A stretch of DNA of 39,826 nt, from the NCBI GenBank assembly GCA_900258555.1, contig LT984854.1:1145705-1185530 (forward strand), given 5' to 3'. Below the pieces are notes generated by a model. That model worked only from the letters and a program-made list of their open reading frames with translations, did not search any database and was not told the origin of the DNA. Every line of letters begins with the position of its first letter. Position 1 is the first letter of the stretch. Shown here piece after piece: positions 23,087 through 30,032 of the stretch. The position numbers were made by a program, and so were the translations under genes. The stretch comes from an uncultured Desulfobacterium sp. Its GTDB lineage: Bacteria; Desulfobacterota; DSM-4660; Desulfatiglandales; Desulfatiglandaceae.

Positions 23087-23130
23087 TACAGTAAAAGATC
23101 AACTTTAGTAATCAACTTGTGGAGAAAGAC

Positions 23131-23967
23131 ATGCAGTACAGTCTCAAAGTTATAATGCTTATTCTATTCACAGCCACCTCAATAGTCTCATGCAACGGAG
23201 GATCAATGCCTGAACCAAAAGCCCAATTCCCGTCAATTAAAGATGTTTCTGTCGCCAAATGGCAAAGTCTCTCGCAAAAAAAGATCTACTTCGGCCATCA
23301 ATCAGTGGGGTTCAACATCATTGACGGGATAAAAGATGTAATGAAGGAAAATCCCAATGTTAAACTGAACATCATTGAAACTAGCAACCGTGCTGACTTT
23401 AATGCCCCAATATTTGCCCATTCAAGAGTCGGCAAAAATGTAGACCCGAAATCAAAAATTGATTCTTTTGTTGAATCTATAAACCAAGGCATCGGTGAAA
23501 AGGCTGATATGGCTTTCTTCAAGTTTTGCTATGTTGATATTAACGGGGAAACAGATGTTGCATCATTGCTTGAAGATTATAAGACAAAGCTGAAACAGCT
23601 CCAGATGGAATATCCCAACACAAAATTCATCCACATGACGATCCCGCTAAATACCACGAAGAGGACCTGGAAGACCAGGATTAAAGAACTCATTGGAAAA
23701 AAGGACTTATGGGAGTATGCCGGGAACATAAGGAAAAACGAATTTAATGATCTTCTCAAAAAAGAATACGGTGATAAAGGCGTACTTTTTGATCTGGCGA
23801 GCGTAGAATCAACCCATCCGGACGGCACCCATTCGACATTTGCTGCCAACGGGAAAAGCTATTTGTCTCTTGCCACGGAATACACGAAAGACGGAGGTCA
23901 CCTGAATGAAAAAGGGCGAAAGATTATTGCTGAACAGCTTTTGATATTTTTAGCTAATTTGACATAA
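23131..23967 (+). CDS. SGNH/GDSL-like lipoprotein, hypothetical
   Basis: A 278-residue protein with a lipoprotein signal (VIMLILFTATSIVSC, Cys as lipidation site), so probably anchored to a membrane facing the periplasm. IYFGHQSVGFNIIDGI could hold a nucleophile Ser in a GDS-like block; the C-terminal DGGHLNEKGRKIIAEQLL supplies an Asp-x-His dyad of SGNH hydrolases. A role in deacetylating or trimming the polysaccharide is possible, but not shown. ATG 23131 is chosen over GTG 23119 because GGAGAAAG then serves as ribosome site. It lies between the two exosortase pairs, 0.2 kb before the polysaccharide deacetylase. Confidence 0.68.
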   Translation: MQYSLKVIMLILFTATSIVSCNGGSMPEPKAQFPSIKDVSVAKWQSLSQKKIYFGHQSVGFNIIDGIKDVMKENPNVKLNIIETSNRADFNAPIFAHSRVGKNVDPKSKIDSFVESINQGIGEKADMAFFKFCYVDINGETDVASLLEDYKTKLKQLQMEYPNTKFIHMTIPLNTTKRTWKTRIKELIGKKDLWEYAGNIRKNEFNDLLKKEYGDKGVLFDLASVESTHPDGTHSTFAANGKSYLSLATEYTKDGGHLNEKGRKIIAEQLLIFLANLT

Positions 23968-24037
23968 CGAATCCAAGGAAGCTGAGCGAACTTTGGTCCA
24001 TCTGGAGTGGAAGTCAAACGAAAATACAGACAAATTA

Positions 24038-24154
24038 GACAGGATCAACAAGATTAAGAGGATATTGTTTTTTCTGCCGAAGGCTGATTGTATTCACAAT
24101 TTCTTCAGGAATCTGAGCATGAAACAAATAAATCCTGAAAAATCCTGTTAATCC
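24038..24154. repeat. Third repeat type, CAGGATTAAC-like inverted arms
   Basis: Left arm GACAGGATCAACAAGATTAA (24038-24057); right arm (24131-24154) ends AAATCCTGTTAATCC. The arms are imperfect inverted repeats of ACAGGATT units around 73 bp without a gene. The element fills most of the 208-bp gap before the polysaccharide deacetylase and ends 21 bp before its apparent start. Confidence 0.45.
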
Positions 24155-24175
24155 TTTCAACTGAATTCTATAAAA

Positions 24176-25234
24176 TTGACCTCTTCAACAAAAATAACTA
24201 ACTTTCTGACCATTGATGTTGAAGACTACTTTCAAGTTCATGCACTTTCAGAAGTCATTAAACCTGACCAATGGGATAACTACGAATGTCGTGTTGAAAA
24301 AAACACCTATTATATTCTCGACCTCTTGGACTCAGCAAAACCCACTAACCCAAGCAACCCCACAAACTCAAGTAACTCAAGCAACTCAAGCAACTCAACG
24401 AACTCCATCAACCCCAGAGCAACTTTCTTCATCCTTGGCTGGATAGCAGAGCGTTATCCCAAACTGGTAAAAGAAATTCATCGCCGAGGCCACGAAATCG
24501 CCTCTCACGGTTACGGTCATCAGCTTATATCGAGCCAGACTCCGAAAGAATTCCAACATGATATCCAACGTGCCAAAAAGATATTGGAGGATCTGACAGG
24601 AGAAGAGGTCATTGGTTATCGTGCGCCAACCTACTCGGTAACCAAAGAGACTCTGTGGGCATTGAGTATTTTAGCTGAAGAAGGTTACAAATACGATTCC
24701 AGCATATTTCCTATCAGGCACGATTATTACGGTATCCCATCAGCGCCTCGTTTCCCATTTATTTGGAATCTGGGCCAAGGAAATAGCCCGAAAATTGAGG
24801 GACTGGACGAACGTAATTCTGGTACTAGACTGAATAACGATGCAAGGATTCTGGAATTCCCAATGAGCACGATAATTATGTGTAATCACCACATCCCTTG
24901 CTCTGGAGGTGGCTATTTCAGGATTTTTCCATATCTCCTTACTCGTATGTGTCTTGATCGCATAAGCAACGAAGGGAAACCTTTTGTATTCTATCTGCAC
25001 CCGTGGGAACTGGATCCAGGGATTCCAAGGATCAAAAATCTTTCCCTTCTTTCGAGATTCAGGACCTATGTGAGTCTTTCAAGGGCTAAGCCGAGGTTGA
25101 GCAAACTGTTAAGAGACTTTGACTTTGCGCCTTTGAAGACTTTCCTGTTGAGTGGAGCTGGCGGTTATCACGATATCCGATCTTATTGCGCTAAAAGCCC
25201 TGTCTGGTCGGAAACAGGATCTGTCGGATATTGA
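24176..25234 (+). CDS. Exosortase-locus polysaccharide deacetylase with foreign C-terminal tail
   Basis: NodB-fold deacetylase of the XrtA/PEP-CTERM type (with DUF3473 region), 352 codons. TIDVEDYFQVHAL opens the domain; the zinc motif is SHGYGH; RAPTYSV and FYLHPWELDPG follow. It should remove acetyl groups from the exopolysaccharide. Two oddities: a stretch with TNPSNPTNSSNSSNSSNSTN, coded by 9-bp tandem repeats, interrupts the loop before RATFFILGW; and the last ~24 codons, beginning GYHDIRSYC, are an out-of-frame reading of duplicated nucleotidyltransferase sequence. The normal end is near LRDFDFAPLK. The start is uncertain: TTG 24176 is the only candidate before the domain, with no clear ribosome site. 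Confidence 0.85.
   Translation: MTSSTKITNFLTIDVEDYFQVHALSEVIKPDQWDNYECRVEKNTYYILDLLDSAKPTNPSNPTNSSNSSNSSNSTNSINPRATFFILGWIAERYPKLVKEIHRRGHEIASHGYGHQLISSQTPKEFQHDIQRAKKILEDLTGEEVIGYRAPTYSVTKETLWALSILAEEGYKYDSSIFPIRHDYYGIPSAPRFPFIWNLGQGNSPKIEGLDERNSGTRLNNDARILEFPMSTIIMCNHHIPCSGGGYFRIFPYLLTRMCLDRISNEGKPFVFYLHPWELDPGIPRIKNLSLLSRFRTYVSLSRAKPRLSKLLRDFDFAPLKTFLLSGAGGYHDIRSYCAKSPVWSETGSVGY
24347..24409 (+). repeat. Nine-base tandem repeat inside the deacetylase gene
   Basis: Seven consecutive 9-bp units, consensus AACTCAAGC, keep the frame and encode Asn/Ser/Pro/Thr triplets. Outer units have diverged (AACCCAAGC, AACTCCATC). Copy number could vary by slippage without frameshift. Confidence 0.85.
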
Positions 25235-25256
25235 ACACCTGAGGACTATTATCTAA
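25164..25256 (+). pseudogene. Nucleotidyltransferase 3' fragment
   Basis: Thirty codons matching residues 132-161 of the protein at 20568 (ITISDLIALKALSGRKQDLS onward) and then a premature TAA at 25254 where copy A reads GAA. The fragment is embedded in the end of the deacetylase ORF in another frame. Confidence 0.85.
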
Positions 25257-25271
25257 AAGGAATGAGACTTC

Positions 25272-25448
25272 ATGGGTGACTGCAAAAGAGGCTTCACCTA
25301 TTCTGTAGATCCGGAGCAATTGAGGCAGTATGGCAAGTGGCCGTTGGAACGGCGTCTAATGTGGCTCTTTTAAGGCAACAAAATGAGAAAAAGCCTGCCC
25401 CCTAAAACCATCTCAATTCAAGAAGCATTTCGATGCGGAGAGATATAG
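25272..25448 (+). pseudogene. Broken copy of the small basic protein gene
   Basis: Aligns over its full length with 21072-21248. Codon 34 is TAA (25371-25373) instead of TGG, and several missense changes are present (KR to RQ, R to M). Start codon and the original stop remain. It would give a 33-residue peptide at most. Confidence 0.88.
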
Positions 25449-25487
25449 AAGATAGCGATAAAAAGCTGTGGATGAAAACCCAATATC

Positions 25488-25805
25488 ATGAAGCAAGACC
25501 AATTAGAGGAAATAAAAAAGATACTGCACCCTTTTTTCAGACATCTGGGAGTTAATAAGGTCGTTCTGTTTGGTTCTTATTCCAGAGGCTCTGAAACAAG
25601 AAAAAGTGACCTTGATCTTTTGATTGTAACAAATACAGACAAAAGATTTTTTGATAGATATGGGAGTTTCGAAAAAATCTATGAGCTTATCAAAGACAGG
25701 AATATTGATCTGTTGATTTATACCCCTGAGGAGTTGGACCGAATTGCTCATCGGTCTTTCATAAAAAAAATTCTAACTGAAGGAAAAACCATATATGAGC
25801 ATTGA
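25488..25805 (+). CDS. MNT-type minimal nucleotidyltransferase (antitoxin-like)
   Basis: A 105-residue protein with the MNT signature VVLFGSYSRGSETRKSDLDL: the GS-x-x-x-G motif and the catalytic DxD. Pairs with the overlapping HEPN gene (11 bp overlap). In characterised MNT-HEPN modules the nucleotidyltransferase neutralises the HEPN toxin by adding AMP. No helix-turn-helix is fused. It begins 32 bp after copy B of the segmental duplication, and with the HEPN gene is the accessory unit nearest to the second exosortase. Confidence 0.88.
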   Translation: MKQDQLEEIKKILHPFFRHLGVNKVVLFGSYSRGSETRKSDLDLLIVTNTDKRFFDRYGSFEKIYELIKDRNIDLLIYTPEELDRIAHRSFIKKILTEGKTIYEH

Positions 25806-26217
25806 AAAAAGTATGAAAGAAGCGTTGAGATGGTTAAAGACCGCTGAAGATGATCTCGATGCCGCTACTATCCTTAAGAAAAATGGTAAATTCCCGCAAG
25901 CCTGTTTTCATGCCCAGCAAGCAGGGGAAAAGGCTATTAAAGCAGTGTGGTATTCTATAGACGCTGATCCATGGGGGCATTCAATAAAAAAGCTGATAGA
26001 AGATTTGCAAAATGTTGACTTAAGTCTATGTGAGCGTTTTAAAGTCGTCAGACGCCCTGCAATGATTTTAGATCGTTTTTATATTCCAACACGCTATCCA
26101 AATGGACTGCCTGATATAACCCCTGCTGAAGCATATGTTGAAGAAGATGCGAAAATGTGTATAGAATATGCTAAAAAAATCATTCAGGCCGTTAATGTAG
26201 TTCTTCAAACTCAATGA
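25795..26217 (+). CDS. HEPN-domain protein, partner of MNT
   Basis: A 140-residue all-helical HEPN protein: ALRWLKTAEDDLDAATILKK, ACFHAQQAGEKAIKAVW, GHSIKKLIEDL and LDRFYIPTRYPNGLPD are the family landmarks. HEPN proteins are RNase toxins or scaffolds. The RNase R-x4-6-H motif is not obvious in this protein, so catalytic activity is doubtful. The last 4 bp overlap the exosortase start (ATGA), so this accessory unit is translationally joined to the second exosortase pair. Confidence 0.88.
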   Translation: MSIEKSMKEALRWLKTAEDDLDAATILKKNGKFPQACFHAQQAGEKAIKAVWYSIDADPWGHSIKKLIEDLQNVDLSLCERFKVVRRPAMILDRFYIPTRYPNGLPDITPAEAYVEEDAKMCIEYAKKIIQAVNVVLQTQ

Positions 26218-27068
26218 ACCCAAGCAAATACAGCAACCATATTTCTGCTTTCCTCCTTATCCTTATGGTTTCTACATTCATCTTTGCCTTTTATCCGGCA
26301 TGGAAAAACCTCATCCTCGCATGGAGTTCCTCGGACGAGTATTCCCACGGGTTCCTGATGGTTCCAGTCGCCCTGTACATCGTCTGGCGGAAAAAAGCTA
26401 AACTTGTGTCTATGAAAATTCAGCCATCCAACTGGGGCCTTGCATTTATCATTTTTTCACTGTCCTGCTATCTTTTCGCATACTTTGCAGAGATATCAAC
26501 CCTATCATCCTTGTCAATTGTATTGGTCATAATAGGAACCTTGCTTTATCTTCTGGGCTACCCGATTCTCAAAGAGCTGTTCTTTCCGATCTTTTTATTG
26601 CTTTTTATGATACCTATACCAGCGCAGATATATTCATCCTTGACCGTTCCTTTGCAACTCTTTGTAAGCAAAGTTAGTGTCGCTATTGCAGCCCTACTTG
26701 GGGTGCCCATCTACAGAGAGGGAAACGTTCTCCACCTTCCGGATAGGACACTTCAGGTTGTTCATGCGTGCAGCGGTTTAAGATCCATGATTTCCCTGCT
26801 GACTCTCAGTGCTGTCTTCGGATATCTTACTTTGAGGTCTGACGCTCTAAGAACAGTCCTTTTCATTTCCGGTATCCCTGTCTCCATTCTTGTCAATATC
26901 TTCAGGGTGCTCTTGCTGGTTATTGCTTTCTATTATTTCCGCTTTGATCTGACAACAGGCACAGTGCACACTGTGTTTGGAATGTTAATTTTCGTTTTGG
27001 CATTGATATCGCTCTTTGCAATCAAAGGGGCACTCTCTCTTTGGGACAAATCAGCAACACCAGAATAA
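26214..27068 (+). CDS. Exosortase, second copy
   Basis: Polytopic membrane protein of 284 residues. Catalytic Cys186 (VVHACSGLRS), Arg231 (NIFRVLL) and His252 (TVHTVFG) have the same mutual spacing (45 and 21 residues) as in the copy at 19495. The same landmarks occur: EYSHGFLMVPVALYIVWRKK and REGNVLHL. The two are clearly related but divergent, not a recent duplicate. Start overlaps the HEPN stop by 4 bp. The EpsI gene follows with a 28-bp overlap, the reverse order of the first pair. Which of the two is the housekeeping sorting enzyme cannot be told from the window. Confidence 0.93.
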   Translation: MNPSKYSNHISAFLLILMVSTFIFAFYPAWKNLILAWSSSDEYSHGFLMVPVALYIVWRKKAKLVSMKIQPSNWGLAFIIFSLSCYLFAYFAEISTLSSLSIVLVIIGTLLYLLGYPILKELFFPIFLLLFMIPIPAQIYSSLTVPLQLFVSKVSVAIAALLGVPIYREGNVLHLPDRTLQVVHACSGLRSMISLLTLSAVFGYLTLRSDALRTVLFISGIPVSILVNIFRVLLLVIAFYYFRFDLTTGTVHTVFGMLIFVLALISLFAIKGALSLWDKSATPE

Positions 27069-27688
27069 TCGTCTTGATCATCTGCTTTGCCCTGTCAGGA
27101 GCCTTTGTCCATAAGCAAAGAGCATCCAACAACAGTATGAAACGGACATCCTTGAGCCAGGCGTTTTCAGATTTCCAGGGATGGAAAGGACATGGTTCTT
27201 CCTCGTTTGATCAGGAAGTTGTAAAGTCCTTGGCGCTTGATGATTACCTTAACCAGTCCTATTCAAATGGCAGTGAAATTGTCAATTTATATATTGGATA
27301 TTATTTGACCTTGAAAAAGGTGGGGGCAGCTCACTCACCTCTTGTTTGTTTCCCCGGGCAAGGCTGGGTTGTCTCGGATAAAACAACAAAAGAGATAAAA
27401 ACTAAAGATGGTAATATTGATCTTGCAGTCATGCTTGTGACAAGGGGTCAAGAAAAGAATCTGGTTCTTTATTGGTTTCAGGCCTTCGATAAAACTTGCC
27501 CAGGCACCTTCCTTCAAAAAATCTATACCTTTTGGGCCAAGGTTATGCACTGCAGGGAAGACAATGCTTTTGTGCGTGTAACCGTCGATATGAACGGGCG
27601 ATCAATGGAAGAGGCATATGAAAAGGGTCAAAATTTCATTAAGGCATTTTATCCCCGTTTTCTGGAATACGTAAAAGATAAAGTGTAA
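27041..27688 (+). CDS. EpsI-family exosortase-associated protein, second copy
   Basis: A 215-residue EpsI/DUF3485 protein: an N-terminal helix (IIVLIICFALSGAFV), then VNLYIGYYLTLKKVGAAHSP with LVCFPGQGW, and the CREDNAFVRVTV block near the C terminus. Start TTG 27041 lies inside the exosortase gene. Compared with the first EpsI (18802) it keeps the HSP..C.PG.GW core but differs widely elsewhere. It is followed by a repeat element that carries a GxxExxY remnant. Confidence 0.87.
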   Translation: MGQISNTRIIVLIICFALSGAFVHKQRASNNSMKRTSLSQAFSDFQGWKGHGSSSFDQEVVKSLALDDYLNQSYSNGSEIVNLYIGYYLTLKKVGAAHSPLVCFPGQGWVVSDKTTKEIKTKDGNIDLAVMLVTRGQEKNLVLYWFQAFDKTCPGTFLQKIYTFWAKVMHCREDNAFVRVTVDMNGRSMEEAYEKGQNFIKAFYPRFLEYVKDKV

Positions 27689-27696
27689 CATTGTTG

Positions 27697-27865
27697 GGAC
27701 GCAGATGGACGCAGATTTTCAGGATTTTAAATATAAAGAACTAACTGACAAAATTATAAGAAATTTCTACAAGGTCTATAATACGCTGGGATATGGTTTT
27801 CTTAAAAAAGTTTTTGAAAATCATAGAAAGTAAAAATCTGCGCGTATCTGCGTAAATCTGCGTCC
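27697..27865. mobile_element. Inverted-repeat cassette with decayed GxxExxY gene
   Basis: Left arm GGACGCAGATGGACGCAGAT (27697-27716) and right arm ATCTGCGTAAATCTGCGTCC (27846-27865) are inverted with 2 mismatches in 20. The content is a truncated GxxExxY reading frame. It begins 8 bp after the EpsI stop and ends 13 nt before the start of the next gene, the same stop-to-start fit as the GCCACAGAC family. The repeat sequence is different but the cargo family is the same. Confidence 0.62.
27705..27833 (+). pseudogene. GxxExxY (PDDEXK_3) remnant
   Basis: A 42-codon frame. The ATG is inside the left repeat arm, and KYKELTDKIIRNFYKVYNTL plus GYGFLKKVFEN match the first third of GxxExxY proteins (compare GSGFLEKVYEN at 14073). 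The motif Glu has become Lys and Tyr has become Phe. It ends abruptly at a stop formed at the right arm; the nuclease core is gone. Confidence 0.78.
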
Positions 27866-27878
27866 AAATTTAACTAAT

Positions 27879-29027
27879 ATGGATATACTTTTTATAATTT
27901 TATACATTATCACTATTGGCCTTTGCCTTTCCACTTATGCGTTTTATCCGATAATAATTTGGTTGATTGGGAAGGTGGCGCCTTTGAAGGTCCATAAGCA
28001 TGAATTTGTCCCGACAGTATCCATCATCATCCCTGCCTATAATGAAGCGAAAAACATTCTAAAAAAGATTCACAATACCTTGGAACTGGATTATCCCAAT
28101 AAAAAGCTGGAAATTTTGATTGGTTCAGATGGCTCAAAGGACGAAACAGTTGAACTGGCAAAACAGATTATGGATAAGCGGGTCCGCGTATTTGACTTCA
28201 AAGAAAATAGAGGTAAAACGGCCGTCCAAAACGATCTCGTAAGAGAAGCAAAAGGGGAGGTTCTAATTTTTACTGATGCTGCGTCTTTTCTTCCTCTAGA
28301 AGCCATCACTAAGATGGTGCAAAATTTTGCAGACGAGCGGGTCGGATGCGTTGCAGGGAGATTGAGGTTCATTGAAACTGACGCGACCCTAACCACTGAA
28401 AGTCAAGGGCTTTACTGGCGATATGAAATAAAAATTAGGGGATTGGAATCAAGGATTGGTAGACTAATTGGGGTAGATGGCCCTCTATACGCTGTAAGAA
28501 GGGACTGTTATATTCCTCTTGAGAACAACATTATTAGTGATTTGATTTCTCCTTTGTTGGTACTAAAACAGGGGAAAAAAGTTATTTTAGAGCCTAAAGC
28601 ACTGGTCGATGAGGCACCCACGGTGCGGACGGGTCAGGAATTCAAAACCCGCAGGAGGATTACTCTCCGTGGACTGGTTGGCATTGCAGCATACATAGAT
28701 CTAATGAATCCTCTAAGCCATCCATTACTAGCTTTTCAAATATTTTTTCACAAGGTTTTGCGGTGGATTATTGGACCCGTTGTAATAATCAATGGCTTGG
28801 CCTGTCTGGCACTTACTGAGAGATGGTTTTTTAAGGTTTATATTGCTCATTATGTTTTATTTTTTGTGGCTGCGGCGATTGGTGGAATTCTGGAACGATT
28901 TGGCATAAAAATAAGTTTGCTTACCATTCCTTACTATTTCACCCTTGTGAATTTCGCAGCCACCGCAGGGGTATTAGATTTTCTAAGGAAAAAGCAGGTC
29001 ATTTCATGGACTCCAGTCAGAAAATAG
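27879..29027 (+). CDS. Membrane GT2 glycosyltransferase
   Basis: A 382-residue family 2 transferase with an N-terminal helix (ILFIILYIITIGLCLSTYAF), the GT-A domain VSIIIPAYNEAKNI, LIGSDGSKDETVE and FTDAASFLP (the DxD equivalent reads DAA). QGLYWRYEIKIRG and a terminal set of membrane helices follow. Shape resembles processive synthases and EPS GT2 enzymes. It should add a sugar to the lipid-linked unit at the inner membrane. It has no ribosome site; its 5' region is the repeat cassette. First gene of the glycan assembly set. Confidence 0.88.
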   Translation: MDILFIILYIITIGLCLSTYAFYPIIIWLIGKVAPLKVHKHEFVPTVSIIIPAYNEAKNILKKIHNTLELDYPNKKLEILIGSDGSKDETVELAKQIMDKRVRVFDFKENRGKTAVQNDLVREAKGEVLIFTDAASFLPLEAITKMVQNFADERVGCVAGRLRFIETDATLTTESQGLYWRYEIKIRGLESRIGRLIGVDGPLYAVRRDCYIPLENNIISDLISPLLVLKQGKKVILEPKALVDEAPTVRTGQEFKTRRRITLRGLVGIAAYIDLMNPLSHPLLAFQIFFHKVLRWIIGPVVIINGLACLALTERWFFKVYIAHYVLFFVAAAIGGILERFGIKISLLTIPYYFTLVNFAATAGVLDFLRKKQVISWTPVRK

Positions 29028-29992
29028 CGCTGTCAATAAGTGTCATTATTCCCTGCAAGAATGAAGAGGCATATATAGGCTCTTGTATAGGTGCTTTGCT
29101 GAAGCAAAAAGAAATATACCCTGAACTAGAGATTATTGTAGTTGATAATGGATCAACCGATAGAACGGCTGAAATTGTTGGGAGTTTTAAATCGGGAATT
29201 AAAGTGTTTCATCTCGCTAATGTTACAATATCTGAATTGAGAAATTATGGGGTTAATAAATCCAAAAGAGAATTGCTAGCGTTTATAGACGCTGATGTTG
29301 AGGTCGGCTTGGATTGGTATGCGAACGTATTAAACAGCTTGACACGATTGGAAAAAAGGGGCCTTGATTTGCGTAACATTGTTACAGGCTCAACATATGC
29401 TATTCCTGACGAGAGCACCTGGGTTGAGCGCGTTTGGTATAATCAGCTTACAATTCGGGACCGCAAGAAGAATAATTATATTAATGGCGGGAACCTGATT
29501 ATTCATCGCGAACTATTTAATGAAATTGGAGGGTTTAACCCAGGTTATGCAACTGGGGAGGACGTAAAAATATGTCAAGACGCAATATCCAAAGGAGGGA
29601 AAATCATTAAGGACATTTCTATCAACTCCGTTCATCATGGATATCCTAAAACCCTAAGGATGTTTTTTAGGAGAGAACTATGGCACGGAATAGGAATGCG
29701 GCAAAATCTATTAACTCCATGGCGGTCGAGAGACTTGCTGTATGCCATATATAACATTGCAGTAGTTGTACTGTCTAGTGTTGTTTATTGCAGTTATAGG
29801 CATGGGCATTTTCTTGTTCTCGCTTTTGGTCTACTTAGTGTCCCCCCCTTGATTTTTTCAATGACGAGAATAAGTGGTAGAGCTAACCATCTAATTCCAT
29901 TGGCCCTCCTTTTTTTTATTTATGGATTGGCAAGATCATCTTGCCTAGTTGATATCGTTATTAAGGCAACTCGTCGTAATCAAAAAACCTGA
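29006..29992 (+). CDS. GT2 glycosyltransferase
   Basis: Three hundred and twenty-eight residues, overlapping the preceding gene by 22 bp. GT-A signature SVIIPCKNEEAYIGSCIGAL, VVDNGSTDRTAE and the metal motif AFIDADVEV are intact; NGGNLIIHRELFNEIGGFNP followed by GEDVKIC is the acceptor-side block with the ED pair. Two or three hydrophobic helices at the end (IYNIAVVVLSSVVY; ALLFFIYGLA) tether it to the membrane. Specificity cannot be read. Confidence 0.88.
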   Translation: MDSSQKIALSISVIIPCKNEEAYIGSCIGALLKQKEIYPELEIIVVDNGSTDRTAEIVGSFKSGIKVFHLANVTISELRNYGVNKSKRELLAFIDADVEVGLDWYANVLNSLTRLEKRGLDLRNIVTGSTYAIPDESTWVERVWYNQLTIRDRKKNNYINGGNLIIHRELFNEIGGFNPGYATGEDVKICQDAISKGGKIIKDISINSVHHGYPKTLRMFFRRELWHGIGMRQNLLTPWRSRDLLYAIYNIAVVVLSSVVYCSYRHGHFLVLAFGLLSVPPLIFSMTRISGRANHLIPLALLFFIYGLARSSCLVDIVIKATRRNQKT

Positions 29993-30032
29993 GTTTGTTA
30001 AAAATAAAAAGTGGTAGAGAGAATTTAGTGTC

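Larger units (their letters stand above)
25161..25456 (+). repeat. Segmental duplication, copy B
   Basis: Direct repeat of 20958-21256. Its left boundary falls within the deacetylase ORF at the GGY codons; its right boundary is just after the small-ORF stop (GATAGC), beyond which the two loci differ. Both frames in this copy are broken or truncated, so copy A is the ancestor or the better-kept copy. Confidence 0.93.
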
